5,510 nt of DNA from an uncultured Bacteroidota bacterium. Lineage in GTDB: Bacteria > Bacteroidota > Bacteroidia > Bacteroidales > SZUA-534. Every line of letters starts with the position of its first letter. Positions within the stretch are counted from its first letter, which is position 1. The notes below the pieces were generated by a model, which saw only the letters and a program-made list of their open reading frames with translations, searched no databases and was not told the DNA's origin. Location: assembly GCA_937885735.1 (NCBI GenBank), contig CALABN010000260.1, forward strand, positions 1 through 5,510, in the 5' to 3' direction. Below are positions 4,356-5,510 of the stretch, piece after piece. Both the position numbers and the translations under genes were made by a program.

Positions 4356-5510
4356 TTAACCTCTGCTTGAGCAGTCCCAGCAATGGGTGCATAGTTTTTC
4401 CTTTGGCAGGCCAATGGCTTCAACAAGGTCCTCAAGGCGTTGGAACTTGAGCGATGTCAGGTTCATATCCTTACGCATCTGCTCAACCATATTCTTGTAT
4501 TCCTGTGAGTCGGGATTTGCATATTTTGAGAAATCCACGTCTTCTGTGCCTTCAAGTTTGACAATGGCCTTGCGTGTAGCCAGTTCAAGCGACGAGCGCG
4601 AACGGCTGAAGTTGAGGTATTCGCAAGGGAAAATCAGAGGCGGGCAGGCGATGCGCATATGCACTTCCTTTATGCCAGCGTCCATAAGGTCCTTGACATT
4701 GTCTTTCAGTTGTGTTCCGCGAACAATGGAGTCGTCGAGGAAGATGCCCTTCTTGCCGTTGATGACGGCGCTGTTGGGTATCAGTTTCATTTTTGCCACA
4801 AGTTCGCGTTGTTTTTGGTTTTGAGGCATAAAACTGCGAGGCCAGGTTGGCGTGTATTTTGCGTAAGGACGCATCAATGGAATGCCTGTGGCGCCACTGT
4901 AGCCCATAGCGTGGCCAACGCCAGAGTCTGGAATGCCAGCAACAAAGTCGGCATCCTTTATGTCGTCGCTTTCGGCAATCTTCTTGCCACACTTGTAACG
5001 GCATTGGTCGACATTGATGCCCTCGTAGCAAGCGGGTGGATAACCGTAGTAAACCCACAGGAACGAGCAAATCTGCATTTCGTTGCCAGCCTCGCGCATA
5101 ACCGAGTAGCCGTTGTTGTGGATTGATACAATCTCGCCTGGACCCAGGTATCTTTCAACCTTGTAGTCAAGATTCAGGAACGAGGAAGTTTCCGATGCAA
5201 CGCAGTAGGCGCCTTCCTTCTTGCCAATGACAATAGGAGTACGGCCCAGTTTGTCGCGACCAGCAATAATCTCGTCCTTGTTAAGGATAAGTATTGAGCA
5301 AGAGCCTTTTATGCAGTTGTACACATTCTCGATGCCCTCTTTGAAACTTTGCTTTTCACAAATGAGCATTGCCACCAGTTCGGTTGGGTTTATTCCGCCT
5401 TGACTTGTTTCGGTGAAGGTTTTGCCCTCGCGCAGGAAATGGTCGGCCAGTTCGTCCACATTGTTGATTTTTGCAACCGTGGTTATGGCGAAACGACCCA
5501 GATGCGAGAA
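4356..5510 (-). CDS. purF: Amidophosphoribosyltransferase (glutamine PRPP amidotransferase), 5'-truncated by the window edge
   Basis: This enzyme makes 5-phosphoribosylamine from PRPP and glutamine, the first committed step of purine synthesis in the cytosol. The frame is open to the right edge; before the internal GTG at 5459 it still encodes 17 residues (FSHLGRFAITTVAKINN), so the gene starts outside and the N-terminal catalytic Cys of the glutaminase domain is not seen. Visible are the rest of the class II glutaminase domain (GRDKLGRTPIVIG, then ASETSSF) and the phosphoribosyltransferase domain with GIPDSG and the PRPP loop GIFLDDSIVRGTQ. Counting from the GTG codon, Cys131 (ICSF), Cys279 (FPCEY), Cys357 and Cys360 (CTHC) match in order the four ligands of the [4Fe-4S] cluster of B. 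subtilis-type PurF. The region after CPPLIFPCEYL differs from the short E. coli type and fits the long form that I recall from Bacteroidales. It ends CTHCWDCSSRG with TAA at 4358, followed by its own terminator. Confidence 0.96.
   Translation of the reverse strand, partial: FSHLGRFAITTVAKINNVDELADHFLREGKTFTETSQGGINPTELVAMLICEKQSFKEGIENVYNCIKGSCSILILNKDEIIAGRDKLGRTPIVIGKKEGAYCVASETSSFLNLDYKVERYLGPGEIVSIHNNGYSVMREAGNEMQICSFLWVYYGYPPACYEGINVDQCRYKCGKKIAESDDIKDADFVAGIPDSGVGHAMGYSGATGIPLMRPYAKYTPTWPRSFMPQNQKQRELVAKMKLIPNSAVINGKKGIFLDDSIVRGTQLKDNVKDLMDAGIKEVHMRIACPPLIFPCEYLNFSRSRSSLELATRKAIVKLEGTEDVDFSKYANPDSQEYKNMVEQMRKDMNLTSLKFQRLEDLVEAIGLPKEKLCTHCWDCSSRG

Noticed and set aside
4387..5126. + and - strand open frames overlapping purF
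   Set aside because: They lie wholly within the well-supported purF frame and show no family features.

Overview
The window looks like a piece of a Bacteroidales chromosome (Prevotella/Bacteroides-like). The evidence is a long-form iron-sulfur type PurF, a patatin/outer-membrane barrel fusion with a lipid-enzyme passenger, a DUF4160/DUF2442 gene pair, a Bacteroidetes-type promoter motif (TAnnTTTG) and little sign of strong Shine-Dalgarno sites. Genus is not resolvable from sequence alone.

Layout. (1) Bases 1-726, + strand: a 225-codon ORF with a charged helical N-terminus and a C-terminal part resembling the C-terminal region (DUF3363-like) of conjugative relaxases. It is probably a remnant of a mobile element. 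Its 3' end runs through a good intrinsic terminator hairpin. (2) Bases 715-1026: no gene; heptanucleotide repeats, a second terminator hairpin and the first copy (A) of a dispersed repeat module, then a candidate promoter. (3) Bases 1027-1528, + strand: a two-gene cassette, DUF4160 (broken by a one-base frameshift) and DUF2442, with stop and start overlapping by one base (TAATG). (4) Bases 1548-1737: copy B of the module, about 90% or more identical to copy A over most of its length, so the cassette sits between two direct repeats of about 185 bp. (5) Bases 1752-4109, - strand: a complete 785-residue patatin-like phospholipase with signal peptide, POTRA-like domain and C-terminal beta-barrel. 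(6) Bases 4110-4355: no gene; a 7-bp-register tandem-repeat mosaic, a degenerate inverted copy (C) of the module, and the purF terminator. (7) Bases 4356-5510, - strand: the 3' part of purF (amidophosphoribosyltransferase), running off the right edge.

The right two thirds (patatin, purF) read as stable housekeeping or envelope genes in separate transcription units, both leftward. The left third is visibly more AT-rich, with a relaxase-like remnant, a toxin-antitoxin-like pair with a broken first gene, and repeats: an accessory island edge. The most notable pattern is a repeat module with fixed internal order (terminator hairpin, helically phased GATT units, CACGAAT decamers, RNA-capable palindrome). 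It occurs three times, each time just 3' of a gene and in the orientation of that gene's transcription.
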